DNA of 56,285 nt from positions 1-56,285 of the forward strand of contig JAGAXP010000270.1 in NCBI GenBank assembly GCA_017940955.1, given 5' to 3'. The position numbers and the translations under genes are program-made. The notes under the pieces were generated by a model. It searched no databases, had not been told where the DNA came from, and worked only from the letters and a program-made list of their open reading frames with translations. Shown piece after piece: positions 25,358 through 31,881 of this stretch. The stretch comes from Oribacterium sp. GTDB lineage: Bacteria; Bacillota_A; Clostridia; Lachnospirales; Lachnospiraceae. Position 1 is the stretch's first letter. Each line of letters starts with the position of its first letter.

Positions 25358-26461
25358 TCAGTTTCTAATAATAGCTATGATCTCATCCACTTGTTCCAGC
25401 TTTATTTCTTCATACAACGGTAATACCATAACCTGACTTGCAAGCTTTCTTGCAATTTTAAGATCAGCATTTTTATATCTATTCTTAAAACATGCCTGAT
25501 CGGCTGTCAGTGGATAAAAATATTTTCTTGAATAGATATTGTTACTCGCTAATTTCTTATGGAGTTCATCTCTACCAATACCATACCCTTCTTCAACAAA
25601 GATTGGGAAATAGGCATAATTTCTATTAGTAGTAATGTCTGGTGTCGGAATTCTGATTCCTTTAACATCTTTCAACCCATCGACATATCTTTCAAACGCT
25701 TTTTTTCTGGCATTTAGAGCATTATCTAAATGCTTTAAATTGCATAACCCCATAATTGCGGAAAACTCACTCATTTTTCCATTTGCACCTACAGATGCTG
25801 TAACCTCTTCATTTCGAATTCCAAAATCCTTAAGGTCGTGCATCCTTTCGTACATCTTTTTATCTTTGCATACCACTGCACCGCCTTCGATTGTATTGAA
25901 CACTTTTGTTGCATGAAAACTGTAGATGGAAGCATCGCCATAATTGCCTATTCCCACACCTTCACGTTTAACCCCAAAGGCGTGTGCCGCATCATAAATG
26001 ACTTTAAGATTATACTTATCAGCAATCTTCTGTATCTCATCAACGTTACAGAGATTTCCATACACATGTACAGGCACTATTGCAACTGTTTTAGGTGTTA
26101 TGAGATCTTCAATTTTAGTTTCATCAATCGTGCCATCCGACTCTTTCACATCGCAAAAGACCGGTTGCAAACGGTTACGTACAATAGCATGCGTGGTCGA
26201 AACAAATGTAAATGGAGTGGTTATCACTTCACTACCTTCTGGAAAGTCAAATGCCTGTATTGCAAGTTCAAGAGCCATGTGACCATTGACGGTCAAAGAA
26301 ATCTTAGGAACTTCAAGATATTGCTCTAATTTCATTTCAAGTTCTTGATGATATATTCCCATATTTGTAAGCCAACGGCTCTTCCACAATGGCTTTATAG
26401 CTTCTATGTATTCCTCATATGGAGGCATTGAAGATCTTGTTACATTAATTTGTTTATTCAT
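25358..26461 (-). CDS. DegT/DnrJ/EryC1 sugar aminotransferase
   Basis: A 367-residue PLP enzyme. The lysine motif is SFHATKVFNTIEGGAVV, preceded by VIYDAAHAFGVKREG (PLP-binding Asp) and VPVHVYGNLC. It aminates a nucleotide-linked keto-sugar, as PglE, LegC or ArnB do. It is the first gene of the glycan operon in the direction of transcription, and the PglD-like acyltransferase follows 48 bases later. The dehydratase that would supply the keto-sugar is not in the window. Confidence 0.85.
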   Translation of the reverse strand: MNKQINVTRSSMPPYEEYIEAIKPLWKSRWLTNMGIYHQELEMKLEQYLEVPKISLTVNGHMALELAIQAFDFPEGSEVITTPFTFVSTTHAIVRNRLQPVFCDVKESDGTIDETKIEDLITPKTVAIVPVHVYGNLCNVDEIQKIADKYNLKVIYDAAHAFGVKREGVGIGNYGDASIYSFHATKVFNTIEGGAVVCKDKKMYERMHDLKDFGIRNEEVTASVGANGKMSEFSAIMGLCNLKHLDNALNARKKAFERYVDGLKDVKGIRIPTPDITTNRNYAYFPIFVEEGYGIGRDELHKKLASNNIYSRKYFYPLTADQACFKNRYKNADLKIARKLASQVMVLPLYEEIKLEQVDEIIAIIRN

Positions 26462-26698
26462 ATTTTTAAACCGTGAAAGCTATTATAAAAGGTGGTGGAC
26501 CAATCGCAGATTATTTATTCTACAAAGCCCAAGTTACATGAAATCAAACGCTAAAGCACAATCATATTCTTGACTATGACTATTATGTTTTCATTACTTA
26601 CCCATCAAAGCAGTTCTAATACGTTCTTCTATGAAATAGTTGGTAGCAATTGCAATTACTCACTCGTCACTCACTTTGAATCTCAAATCTAAACAAAC

Positions 26699-26884
26699 TT
26701 AAAGCTTTGTATTCTTTTCTCCAAACCAACGTTTTGTTTTCTTTTCGTACTCTGATTTCGGGATGTTTTCATCTATACGTTCCACATCTCCTTCTTCTAC
26801 TAGTTTTTTATGTTGCTCATTAAATTCTTGAGTAACCGATCCTGCGTTTTCAGTTTTTTTCTTTATATATTTCTTATCAAGCAT
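26699..26884 (-). CDS. Small hypothetical protein, paralogue of 5733-5900
   Basis: A 61-residue ORF starting MLDKKYIKKKTENAG, with AAAGGA seven bases before its ATG. It contains SVTQEFNEQHKKLVEEGDVER and IPKSEYEKKTKRWFGEKN, shared with the gene at 5733-5900. A longer frame reaches 27100, but its extra 72 codons look non-coding and lack a site. Highly charged, no membrane segment; function unknown. It lies just upstream of the glycan operon, at the boundary with the repeat-rich island. Confidence 0.6.
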   Translation of the reverse strand: MLDKKYIKKKTENAGSVTQEFNEQHKKLVEEGDVERIDENIPKSEYEKKTKRWFGEKNTKL

Positions 26885-27199
26885 ACTTAATCCTTTGTTT
26901 CCCACATTAGTTCTGGTAGATAGTGGATTCCCCCTCTGCCACTCACAGAATTCCGAACGTGCAACTTCTTTACGCATCCAACCCTCTACTGGACTAATCA
27001 TATACTGCTGCCCATAGCATGTTGAGCCTGTCACATTTATACCATTATTAAGAATTTCTAAATAATTCCTATCTAAAACGCTCCTAAATATATAAGACAA
27101 TCACATATCCTATATCCGTAATCTCTTATATTCCATCCATAATTAAATTGCAATCCATCAAATCTCCCTACATAATAGTTAATCTACTTCAAACTATCC

Positions 27200-27249
27200 A
27201 ATAGCTTCGCCATGATGACTTCATTTAGTCACCATTTCACTTCGCTATT
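27200..27249. repeat. REP-like hairpin repeat, copy 1
   Basis: A palindromic unit: AATAGC pairs with GCTATT at the ends, and TGACT/AGTCA flank a TCATTT loop inside. The core AGCTTCGCCATGATGACTTC recurs at 31897-31947, so it is a dispersed element and not chance. It lies in the non-coding part of the island, next to a 13-bp repeat copy. Confidence 0.55.
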
Positions 27250-27259
27250 TCTAAACGTT

Positions 27260-27272
27260 GGTGCCTGTCACT
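27260..27272. repeat. 13-bp palindromic repeat copy 1 (CACT variant)
   Basis: GGTGCCTGTCACT, a one-base variant of the GGTGCCTGTCACC element found five times in the island. It sits at the left end of duplicated segment A. Confidence 0.6.
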
Positions 27273-27299
27273 CTTAAGAATTCCTTACTTATACCAACT

Positions 27300-27347
27300 A
27301 AAAAAGCCCTCAGAAATAAGACAATCACATATCTTATTTCCGGAGCC
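27300..27347 (-). terminator. Repeated terminator-type hairpin (family copy)
   Basis: On the minus strand GAAATAAGA and TCTTATTTC pair around a loop of about 10 bases, extended by GGCTCC/GAGGGC pairs, and T6 follows. The same hairpin design recurs at 27693, 30732 and 31236. Confidence 0.6.
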
Positions 27348-27505
27348 TTTTGCTCTTATGTTTGTTTTATTTTAATTCCATGTAACCTTTATAGTAATAT
27401 ACTTTCAGGCCACTACCGAATCCAACATAACCTATATAACCTTCTCTTCATCATAATCAGGTGCAAATCTGGCGGCTTCGTTACAAATTACCTGTATTCC
27501 ACATT

Positions 27506-27518
27506 GGTGCCTGTCACC
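27506..27518. repeat. 13-bp palindromic repeat copy 2
   Basis: GGTGCCTGTCACC (GGTG and CACC are inverted around CCTGT). The stop codon of the 43-codon ORF to its right lies directly against it. Confidence 0.65.
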
Positions 27519-27519
27519 C

Positions 27520-27651
27520 TTACGCCATAAGTGCCTCTTCAGCACCTTTGTAGTAGTTGCTCGAAGTAATATGTTTTTCAACATATACCTTGCGATAATA
27601 CTGTGTAGCAATCTCAGCAGCACTCTCTGATAATCCGTTGTAGCGAGACAT
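27520..27651 (-). CDS. 43-codon ORF bracketed by the 13-bp repeat
   Basis: Reads MSRYNGLSESAAEIATQYYR, then KVYVEKHITSSNYYKGAEEA and LMA, a coding-like composition. Both ends touch repeat copies: the ATG lies within the CAATGT that follows one copy, and the TAA abuts the next. It could be a fragment of a longer gene cut at both ends, or a mobile passenger. I do not recognise it and see no clear ribosome site. Confidence 0.35.
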   Translation of the reverse strand: MSRYNGLSESAAEIATQYYRKVYVEKHITSSNYYKGAEEALMA

Positions 27652-27652
27652 T

Positions 27653-27665
27653 GGTGCCTGTCACC
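27653..27665. repeat. 13-bp palindromic repeat copy 3
   Basis: Exact GGTGCCTGTCACC, followed on the plus strand by CTTAAGAATTCC. It joins the 43-codon ORF to duplicated segment B. Confidence 0.65.
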
Positions 27666-27692
27666 CTTAAGAATTCCTTACTTATTTCAACT

Positions 27693-27742
27693 AAAAATAG
27701 CTCTCAGAAATAAGATAATCATATATCTTATTTCTGGAGCCT
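27693..27742 (-). terminator. Repeated terminator-type hairpin (family copy)
   Basis: GAAATAAGA and TCTTATTTC pair on the minus strand around a short loop; AGCTATTTTTAG follows. It lies just after the gene tail of segment B. Confidence 0.6.
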
Positions 27743-28015
27743 TTGTTCTTATGTTTGTTTTATTTCCATGCAGCATTGACAGTAATATACACTCAAGCCT
27801 CTACTGAATCCAACACAGCCTTTATAACCTGTTCTTCATCATAATCGGGAGCAAATCTGGCGACTTCCTTGCCTTATCACCCCAACCACGAATCTACAAA
27901 AAATGCAATCAGAACAGAAGCATATAAATCTTATTCTTCAATAATTATCCTCTCATCTCATGCTTTACTCACACAAACCCAAAATGACAACTTTACTATC
28001 ATTCTCTTTCAATGT

Positions 28016-28351
28016 TTATGGTTTCATCAACTCTTTAAATTTATTATAAATACCTTGTGCTACTTCATGAGGAATCTCATTCCCCTTTTTCTGTATAAAA
28101 GGTGCAATATCTTCAATAAATTGATTGATTTCTGCCATGTTATTTGAATATTCAGTCACTTTGCGGAGTATTAAAATCATTACTTCTGCAAAATAGCCTC
28201 CCGATTCTATTCCATCCGCATCATATATCTTGCCAATTGGTCTATCACTTTCGCAATATACTTTTCTCGCTTCCCCTTCAAGAGGTATTGCTATATCATT
28301 ATGAAAATTCCATCCGCTACGTAAAATAATATCTTGTCCATATTTATTCAT
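28016..28351 (-). CDS. Hypothetical protein (111 aa)
   Basis: A convincing small gene: GGGAGG stands eight bases before the ATG, and it has a full frame of normal composition. It starts MNKYGQDIILRSGWNFHNDI and has a predicted helical middle (YFAEVMILILRKVTEYSNNM) and an end with EIPHEVAQGIYNKFKELMKP. No family recognised. It is one of the few intact-looking genes in the island. Small proteins in such places are often immunity or antitoxin factors, but nothing here proves that. Confidence 0.55.
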   Translation of the reverse strand: MNKYGQDIILRSGWNFHNDIAIPLEGEARKVYCESDRPIGKIYDADGIESGGYFAEVMILILRKVTEYSNNMAEINQFIEDIAPFIQKKGNEIPHEVAQGIYNKFKELMKP

Positions 28352-28407
28352 TATAATTTCCTCCCTGGATTTTTTGGCTCTTTTTATTATTTACATACTT
28401 TAACCTG

Positions 28408-28457
28408 AATTATTCACGGAGGTATAAGTTCACTCAATTTAGCCTCTGTGGATAATT
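28408..28457. repeat. Inverted repeat next to the IS1380 remnant
   Basis: AATTATTCACGGAGG (28408-28422) and CCTCTGTGGATAATT (28443-28457) pair over 15 positions with two G-U pairs on the plus strand. It lies about 110 bases from the transposase fragment. It may be an IS end or a hairpin that stops transcription into the element. Confidence 0.45.
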
Positions 28458-28566
28458 TTAAAAACAACCTTAAAAGAATCAACAGTTATCTACCGAAAAA
28501 AGGGCGCAAAAATCCCGTAATCGTTGGAAAGAGATCCTTTTAAGCTGTCAAAGTTCCACTAAGTTG

Positions 28567-28862
28567 CTATTCCAACTCAACTTGAAGTTGCCTGATGTTT
28601 GAAAGTGTCTCAATGAACTCTTCCTGATATGGACAACTGCTACAGAGTTTGAATACCATGTATCTTGCTGATCGAACTACTTTTGCAGCTATTTTGATCA
28701 GCTTCATACGGATTGTATCTGCCTGAAGTTTTCTGAATTTCATTGGGAGTACAAGCCGTTTGAACCAATTGAATAAGTTATATGCCAATGCATGAATCTG
28801 GAGGCGATTTGCATTCACGAGCTTTGATGAGCTGCTGACAGCAGCAAAATCAAGGAGACATT
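28567..28862 (-). mobile_element. IS1380-type transposase, C-terminal fragment
   Basis: On the minus strand the frame reads LLDFAAVSSSSKLVNANRLQ, IHALAYNLFNWFKRLVLP, then TIRMKLIKIAAKVVRSARY. This matches the C-terminal end of IS1380-family transposases (RLQLHALAYNL-type, then LREKLIKIGAKVV-type). About 95 codons remain of a protein usually near 450. The 5' side is cut exactly at the 13-bp repeat at 28863. It is inactive as it stands. Confidence 0.7.
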
Positions 28863-28875
28863 GGTGCCTGTCACC
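28863..28875. repeat. 13-bp palindromic repeat copy 4
   Basis: Exact GGTGCCTGTCACC. On the minus strand it separates the truncated cytidylyltransferase, whose TAA touches it, from the transposase fragment. Confidence 0.65.
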
Positions 28876-28876
28876 C

Positions 28877-29101
28877 TTACGGATGATTATTATTTGTCAT
28901 TACATATTTCAATCCTAGCTCCTTACATATATTCTCAATCCTAATATCATCTATTGCACAAAAAACATCTGCAAATACCCCAACTCTTTTTACCGCACTA
29001 TATACCCACCAAAGCATAGGTTTTCCGCATATATCAATAATTGGGTTCCCCGGCAACCTTGTTGAATTATATCTAGCTGGAATAACTCCTATTATTCTCA
29101 T
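28877..29101 (-). pseudogene. Truncated cytidylyltransferase (KdsB/NeuA type), N-terminal 74 residues
   Basis: MRIIGVIPARYNSTRLPGNP, then IIDICGKPMLWWVYSAVKR and a late ICKELGLKYVMTNNNHP, is the N-terminal part of a CMP-Kdo or CMP-nonulosonate synthetase. The full protein would be about 230-250 residues. The frame stops at the 13-bp repeat. The ATG has GAGGAAG nearby and overlaps the stop of the PHP fragment (ATGA). The missing activating enzyme for the NeuB product may be what was lost here, though this piece may also come from an unrelated locus. Confidence 0.7.
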
Positions 29102-29223
29102 TTCTTCCTCTCCATTTTAATCGACAGACTCTCTATTCCCAACTCACTCGCCATATCCACAAGCTGTGTCGGAGTGTACTGCCCGTCAGATGCTGTTGTA
29201 TGAGTGTGTAAATCTATGAACAA
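29098..29223 (-). pseudogene. PHP-domain phosphoesterase, N-terminal fragment
   Basis: FIDLHTHTTASDGQYTPTQL, then VDMASELGIESLSI, is the metal-binding start of a PHP-domain protein (normally followed by TDHDT). Here the frame departs after SLSI into KMERKK and a stop. Only about 35 family residues remain. It is fused by its last bases to the start of the cytidylyltransferase fragment. Confidence 0.6.
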
Positions 29224-29462
29224 ATTCTTGCTCTACTATATGACTACCTATTCTCCCTTTAGCTTTGCCACAAGCTTCTCATAATTTATGCTATGGTGTA
29301 GCTACTGACGCTTTTTCTTTTCTAAGTGCCTTCACCTCTATCCCTTAGCATATCATACACACCACTATAATCTATAATCTCGTTGCTAATCTCAATCAGT
29401 TCTTGAGTTATTCAGAAATTTTATATTTTGCTCAATCAATAATCTTATAATGATATCATTTA
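29224..29462 (-). other. Non-coding stretch with coding remnants
   Basis: No intact gene. A short minus-strand run reading ELIEISNEIIDYSGVYDMLR looks like decayed coding sequence, followed by stops in all frames. The parent gene is not recognised. Confidence 0.4.
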
Positions 29463-30527
29463 TCACCTAATCTTTTTCCAAACATCATCCCATGACCTAT
29501 ACTCTACTCTCTGATGATCACCTGCCATTAAATACGTCAACTTAGTTTCAGTACGCTCATAGAACAATTGTTGAGGGTTTCCAAAATAAACTATTTTCTG
29601 AATATTCTTATTATTGCTTACAGCTCTCATTATATGCTGATCATTCAAACCACTAAATCCAAAAAGATGAATCTCTTCTATCTCATCGTTAGATAAAAGT
29701 TTAAAATACCTATCAATCTCCGACTTATGATTATTTCCACTTGCATACCATTTCTTATCCGTGGCACTCGCTGCTAAAATAATTAAATACGAACTACTGT
29801 TATCCAAATAGTTGCTTTTTCTCCACTTCCTCGAATCCTTTAGTATGTTGAATGCACCATGAAGGTGATACAAGTTGTGTAGATTCATATCATCCAATAT
29901 CAAATCATAGTTTGTTGTAAAGATTCGCTCATATTCACTAAAGAATTCTTTTGCTTTGTTAATATTGATTTTTTCCTTATGAAGCAAGCGCCCTGATTTC
30001 TTGATATGAATATCGCCATCATTATATAATGCATTTACAAGTACATCATAAATCCTTATGTATGAATCAACATATTTATATTTATCAATATTTGAACAAT
30101 CATTTATTAAGTTAATTATTTTAATTGGCGACTCGATGTTAGAAATATGGCTATTAAAAATTTCCTCATACAACCCGGTTTGCACGAAATAATCTTCAAT
30201 TATTTTCTCCTCATCACCAATCATTCCTAACCTGTTCAAAGAATTGAATATTGAATCATGAATCTGACTGTTTATATGTTCGCTTTCCACCCACCATGTT
30301 CCATAACTAATATCCTCTTCATCTATAAACGCATCATCATATTCTAAAACTCTATAATCCTTTGTTTCAAAATGAGCCGGATTCACTCGAAAGGAATCAA
30401 AATAACTCTCTATAAATTGCATATCTTCAGGAATTTCCTGATTAACCCTTCTGAGAAGCCTATCCTGTCTTAATCCTGATATTATTTGAGACGAAAAGCC
30501 ATTTCCTATAATAATTCCTTTTTTCAT
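29463..30527 (-). CDS. AbiH/SIR2-like (DUF4917-type) putative defence protein
   Basis: A 354-residue protein opening MKKGIIIGNGFSSQIISGLR, with a central YERIFTTNYDLILDD followed by LYHLHGAF, then late EIHLFGFSGLNDQHIMRAVS and IQKIVYFGNP. An N-terminal NGFS, a TTNYD and a His-Gly pair in this order mark a family of AbiH and SIR2-fold proteins linked to phage defence. NAD binding is likely. AAGGA lies four bases before the ATG. It is complete in length and sits among fragments, as is common for defence genes in islands. The exact family is uncertain. Confidence 0.6.
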   Translation of the reverse strand: MKKGIIIGNGFSSQIISGLRQDRLLRRVNQEIPEDMQFIESYFDSFRVNPAHFETKDYRVLEYDDAFIDEEDISYGTWWVESEHINSQIHDSIFNSLNRLGMIGDEEKIIEDYFVQTGLYEEIFNSHISNIESPIKIINLINDCSNIDKYKYVDSYIRIYDVLVNALYNDGDIHIKKSGRLLHKEKININKAKEFFSEYERIFTTNYDLILDDMNLHNLYHLHGAFNILKDSRKWRKSNYLDNSSSYLIILAASATDKKWYASGNNHKSEIDRYFKLLSNDEIEEIHLFGFSGLNDQHIMRAVSNNKNIQKIVYFGNPQQLFYERTETKLTYLMAGDHQRVEYRSWDDVWKKIR

Positions 30528-30690
30528 ATATTCCTTACAAAATAAATTGACATCCTACTTTATTCCCCGATTCACTGACTGTCTATGAACAATCCAAGTA
30601 TGTATCCCTCTACTCCCCTCTCCCAGCAACGTTCCTCTTATACTCATTTTCTGGATCATCACTCTCATCCGTGCTAATTCCAGGAAATCA

Positions 30691-30703
30691 GGTGCCTGTC
30701 ACC
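30691..30703. repeat. 13-bp palindromic repeat copy 5
   Basis: Exact GGTGCCTGTCACC with CTTAAGAATCCC after it. It lies downstream of the HEPN gene and its hairpin. Confidence 0.65.
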
Positions 30704-30731
30704 CTTAAGAATCCCTTACAAATCACATCAT

Positions 30732-30777
30732 AAAAAGCACCAGATATAAGATAGCCAAACAGCTTATATCAGGAGCT
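30732..30777 (-). terminator. Repeated terminator-type hairpin after the HEPN gene
   Basis: GATATAAG and CTTATATC pair with GC-rich flanks, and a run of T follows on the minus strand. Relative to the copies at 27300 and 27693 the third pair is changed from A-T to T-A on both arms, so pairing is kept. Confidence 0.6.
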
Positions 30778-30803
30778 TTATCCATGTATTTATTTTAAAC
30801 TAA

Positions 30804-31109
30804 TCACGTTTTCTTATTCAGGTATTCTTCAACCAAGCCCAATATTTCTTCTGCAACTCGTACCTGTTCTTCTGCCACTTTCTTCGAAGCAACATAAAAA
30901 TCATCATACTCTGAAAGTTGTCTCACGTTCATCGCATTTGCGATTTTCTTGGAAATATCACTCGGAAACTCTTCCGTCTTAACATGAAATTGATTAAAGT
31001 GAGCAATCACTCCACTATGTTTACTGCTATCAAAACTATCCAGAGTATTCACTGCCCTTATAGCATGGAATATTGCGTAATAACACGCAGGTACCGTGTA
31101 CCATGACAT
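30804..31109 (-). CDS. HEPN-domain protein, probably 5'-truncated
   Basis: 101 residues of a HEPN protein: VPACYYAIFHAIRAVN, DSSKHSGVIAHFNQFHVKTEE and a helical end with VAEEQVRVAEEILGLVEEYL. HEPN domains of this sort are usually about 130 residues, and the first helix is absent. The region upstream is another copy of the hairpin repeat, much degraded (31113-31165), so the 5' end was probably lost. The nucleotidyltransferase partner seen with many such genes is not present. It may no longer function. Confidence 0.6.
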   Translation of the reverse strand: MSWYTVPACYYAIFHAIRAVNTLDSFDSSKHSGVIAHFNQFHVKTEEFPSDISKKIANAMNVRQLSEYDDFYVASKKVAEEQVRVAEEILGLVEEYLNKKT

Positions 31110-31212
31110 TTTTCTTAAAAAGTTCCCAGCATAAGGCCATCACATATCTTAAGTTAAGAGTACCAAGAACCACTTAAGAAATCCGTACATTCATTACCTT
31201 ATTACACCCGCA

Positions 31213-31365
31213 ATGTATTATAAAAAACTGCAATCAAAAAGCTCTCAACCGCAAGATAATCACTTATCTTACATCAAGAGCCTTATCTCAGTGCTTGCAC
31301 TATGTGCGACTTTTTATAGTCTTGGTTACATGCATGGAAAGTGTGATTCCAAGACACAAAAATAA
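31213..31365 (+). CDS. Candidate small membrane toxin (type I TA), 50 aa
   Basis: Reads MYYKKLQSKSSQPQDNHLSY, then a hydrophobic IKSLISVLALCATFYSLGYM and HGKCDSKTQK before the stop. The C-terminal part resembles holin-like toxins of gut Firmicutes (a membrane helix, then a GK and TQK tail). The N-terminal part overlaps a repeat hairpin and may be a later addition, so the original start may be lost. No good ribosome site is visible. It is covered at its 3' end by an antisense RNA with its own promoter. Confidence 0.4.
   Translation: MYYKKLQSKSSQPQDNHLSYIKSLISVLALCATFYSLGYMHGKCDSKTQK
31236..31282 (-). terminator. Repeated terminator-type hairpin (family copy)
   Basis: On the minus strand GGCTCT and AGAGC close a stem with AAGAT/ATCTT inside, followed by TTTTTG. 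It belongs to the same family as the copies at 27300, 27693 and 30732, with different bases in the stem. Confidence 0.5.
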
Positions 31366-31451
31366 CCGCCCAGGCCTGAGAAACTTAAAGCAGTTATTTT
31401 TAAACTAACTATATTCTTGGGCTAACCGTCTACCGGTAGCACTTCTTTTCA
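31350..31451 (-). ncRNA. Candidate antisense RNA opposite the toxin-like ORF
   Basis: From the promoter at 31458-31486, transcription would run about 100 bases and end at a strong hairpin: AAAAATAACCGC (31358-31369) pairs with GCAGTTATTTTT (31390-31401), and T's follow. It overlaps the last codons and 3' end of the plus-strand ORF. This layout, a short ORF with a convergent RNA sharing a two-way terminator, is that of Firmicutes type I toxin-antitoxin pairs. Inferred, not aligned. Confidence 0.5.
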
Positions 31452-31457
31452 ATTAAT

Positions 31458-31486
31458 ATACTACCATTATCACGCATTATCGTCAA
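31458..31486 (-). promoter_or_regulatory. Consensus promoter for the antisense RNA
   Basis: On the minus strand TTGACG (31481-31486) and TAGTAT (31458-31463) are separated by exactly 17 bases. No gene starts nearby in this direction, so a small RNA is the likely product. Confidence 0.6.
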
Positions 31487-31527
31487 ACAAATATTCAATA
31501 AAAATCATAGTGATTTTTACACAGCCC

Positions 31528-31881
31528 TCATTCAAACAGCTGCCACTTTTTTATTATCTCAGCAAATCTTGGCAGACAATATCTGACTTTTCCATGACCA
31601 TTTTCTCTGATTAGTCCCTTATCCATCAGCCTTCGTCGGCAAACAGCCATCTGATTTGATTTGATATTTAGTTTTTCTCTAATCATAGATACATCTTCTA
31701 TGCCTTCTGACATGATTACCAGAAACTCTCTGTCCCTATCCGAAAGTTCGTTCCACAGCTTTGCATAGACATTCCTGTCTAACTGATTATCGTATTCATC
31801 AAGTACTTTATCCCATGTCTCACCATCATATTTCCACCTCATATATCCCAGTGCCTGAAATGCAAATGAATATCTAAGACT
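31528..31881 (-). pseudogene. C-terminal fragment of an AAA-type ATPase with winged helix
   Basis: About 117 codons: RYSFAFQALGYMRWKYDGET, KLWNELSDRDREFLVIMSEG, then a winged-helix part MIREKLNIKSNQMAVCRRRL and DKGLIRENGHGKVRYCLPRF. This is the tail of an Orc1/AAA_16-like ATPase. The P-loop and all upstream parts are missing, and a TAG stands in frame just before. The ATG at 31842 has no ribosome site. Confidence 0.6.

Larger units (their letters stand above)
27260..27490. repeat. About 225-bp duplicated segment, copy A
   Basis: About four-fifths identical by eye to 27653-27870. On the minus strand each copy holds a gene tail (EAARFAPDYDEE, then VI), a terminator-type hairpin and the 13-bp repeat. 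In this copy the tail is broken by a TAG after VI, and it is the more degraded. The parent gene is not recognised. Confidence 0.6.
27653..27870. repeat. About 220-bp duplicated segment, copy B
   Basis: Partner of 27260-27490. On the minus strand the gene tail reads ARFAPDYDEEQVIKAVLDSV, then EA and a stop, unbroken here. The terminator hairpin and the 13-bp repeat follow. This copy looks closer to the original. The gene body is missing upstream, so only the 3' end was copied. Confidence 0.6.

Noticed and set aside
26517..26547. TTGATT and TAGAAT on the minus strand as the promoter of the glycan operon
   Set aside because: Spacing is 19 bases and the -35 is weak; other positions are about as good.
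26598..26667. Minus-strand run VIAIATNYFIEERIRTALMGK before a stop
   Set aside because: It looks like a gene tail, but only 21 codons are open and no family could be assigned.
26885..27100. N-terminal extension of the small gene at 26699
   Set aside because: The internal ATG at 26884 has a ribosome site, while the extension has none and is absent from the paralogue at 5733.
27432..27623. 63-codon minus ORF crossing a repeat copy
   Set aside because: It arises by reading through the 13-bp repeat (GDRHQC) and joins unrelated pieces in different frames.
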